From Candidatus Mediterraneibacter pullistercoris (GTDB lineage Bacteria > Bacillota > Clostridia > Lachnospirales > Lachnospiraceae): a DNA stretch of 32,835 nt. Below, in pieces: positions 32,263 through 32,835 of the stretch; the first letter of the stretch is position 1, and each line of letters begins with the position of its first letter. Position numbers and translations under genes: made by a program. The notes below the pieces were generated by a model. The model made no database searches and was not told the origin of the DNA. It saw only the letters and a program-made list of their open reading frames with translations. The stretch lies in NCBI GenBank assembly GCA_019116885.1, contig DXAU01000033.1:1-32835 (forward strand). Reading direction: 5' to 3'.

Positions 32263-32481
32263 TTACGCCAACGCCCTGATACCGATTTCCTGCATTTCTT
32301 TTACATTTCTCACAGTCGGATTTTTAACAAAATGCAAGTCTGAGCCTTGAAGCAGTAAAACGCCTTTATTTGCTATTGCCTGCTCTATCTTTTCAATAAG
32401 TGGTAAAGGAAAACGTATTGTTTTATTTTCAGTTTCCTTCTTACTTTTAAAATAAAAGCCTTGTTCCGCACCTCCTGTCCA
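32263..32481 (-). pseudogene. Startless gene fragment from a mobile element
   Basis: An open stretch of 72 codons with no usable start codon after the preceding in-frame stop. It reads ...FYFKSKKETENKTIRFPLP, LIEKIEQAIANKG, then HFVKNPTVRNVKEMQEIGI and ends in RALA. The first part resembles small Arc/ribbon-helix-helix-type proteins of clostridial conjugative elements. The second part looks like the C-terminus of a different element protein. A GGAGG is present but out of place. Likely a fused remnant; base composition is more AT-rich than the neighbouring chromosome. Confidence 0.55.
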
Positions 32482-32536
32482 TTTTATGATATTTCAGTTT
32501 TGCATTTTAATAAGCATTGTAAATAGCACTGTTTTT

Positions 32537-32835
32537 TGTAGGATTACAATACATGTGTTACAACTGAATATTTAAAAAGCGAGGATAGCCTCTTTTGTGT
32601 TATATTTGAATCGCCAAACCCAAAATATTAACAAAGGAGTTTCCTCGCATGGCAAGTATAACACAAGATATGAGATATCGTCTATCACTTATTAAATATG
32701 CTGAACGTTATGGTGTTTCCAATGCCGCCAGAAAATATAAAACCAGCCGCCAGTATATTTACCGCTGGAAGAACCGCTATGACGGTTCCTGGGATTCCCT
32801 CAGAGACCGTTCCAGACGGCCCCATTCCCATCCAA
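32537..32835 (+). mobile_element. Left end of an insertion sequence (truncated by the window)
   Basis: The element appears to begin near TGTAGGATTACAA at 32537, because a 49-bp copy of this end occurs alone at 14600-14648. It then runs about 110 bases to a transposase start. The right end is outside the window. Family assignment (IS481-like) comes from the transposase N-terminus. Confidence 0.7.
32649..32835 (+). CDS. Transposase N-terminus (IS481/IS3-like helix-turn-helix), partial
   Basis: Sixty-two codons are visible from the ATG at 32649, preceded by AAAGGAG ten bases upstream. The sequence MASITQDMRYRLSLIKYAER with YGVSNAARKYKTSRQYIYRW is a helix-turn-helix that binds the element ends. 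It is followed by RYDGSWDSLRDRSRRPHSHP, the linker that normally leads into the DDE integrase domain. The reading frame is open at the window edge, so intactness cannot be judged. Confidence 0.88.
   Translation, partial: MASITQDMRYRLSLIKYAERYGVSNAARKYKTSRQYIYRWKNRYDGSWDSLRDRSRRPHSHP

Overview
The window looks like a chromosomal segment from a gut-type Lachnospiraceae (Clostridia, Bacillota). The evidence is moderate G+C, AGGAGG-type ribosome binding sites, TTGACA/TATAAT promoters, a HrcA/CIRCE-controlled small heat-shock gene, a MurT-GatD pair, class B sortases, and DUF951/DUF3842 proteins. I cannot name the genus from sequence alone. Almost all genes lie on the minus strand, so transcription runs from high to low coordinates.

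Layout from left to right. (1) 1-190: an L10-type ribosomal leader with its own promoter and attenuator, ending in a ribosome binding site at the window edge. The next gene to the left is therefore almost certainly rplJ. (2) 217-7250: a complete four-gene Wadjet anti-plasmid operon (jetA-jetB-jetC-jetD). It has its own sigma-A promoter and an unusual leader of 129-bp tandem repeats. (3) 7314-9580: rpmG-secE-nusG-rplK-rplA. The Wadjet operon is lodged between rplA and the rplJ leader, splitting a normally compact ribosomal-protein cluster. Probable L1-binding hairpins precede both rplK and rplA, and two tandem hairpins with a shared loop lie between those genes.

(4) 9736-14496: cell-envelope genes, namely an O-antigen-ligase-like membrane protein, a secreted protein ending in SPKTGEW with no membrane anchor, a class B sortase and an LCP-family protein. 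(5) 14655-23722: a long operon for the nickel-pincer nucleotide (NPN) cofactor, larE-larB-larC. It runs with almost no gaps into a five-component SBP/permease/ATPase importer, probably for nickel, and ends with a PfkB sugar kinase. A terminator/antiterminator-like structure precedes larE. (6) 23954-28291: murT-gatD (lipid II amidation), a LUD-domain protein, a second class B sortase, DUF951 and DUF3842, probably cotranscribed from a promoter at 28358-28386. (7) 28401-30308: a Cof-type HAD phosphatase and an Rpn/PD-(D/E)XK family protein with an internal 42-bp repeat.

(8) 30570-31273: the only plus-strand chromosomal gene, a DUF2798-like membrane protein behind a leader with a strong intrinsic terminator. 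(9) 31443-32069: hsp20 with a CIRCE operator placed over its -35 box. (10) 32070-32835: mobile debris, consisting of a startless gene fragment, palindromes, and the left end of an IS with the beginning of its transposase. A 49-bp copy of that IS end is also found at 14600-14648.

The best candidates for something new are the Wadjet insertion inside the rplKAJL cluster with its repeat/operator leader, the larE-importer-kinase operon with its attenuator, and the tandem hairpin element between rplK and rplA.
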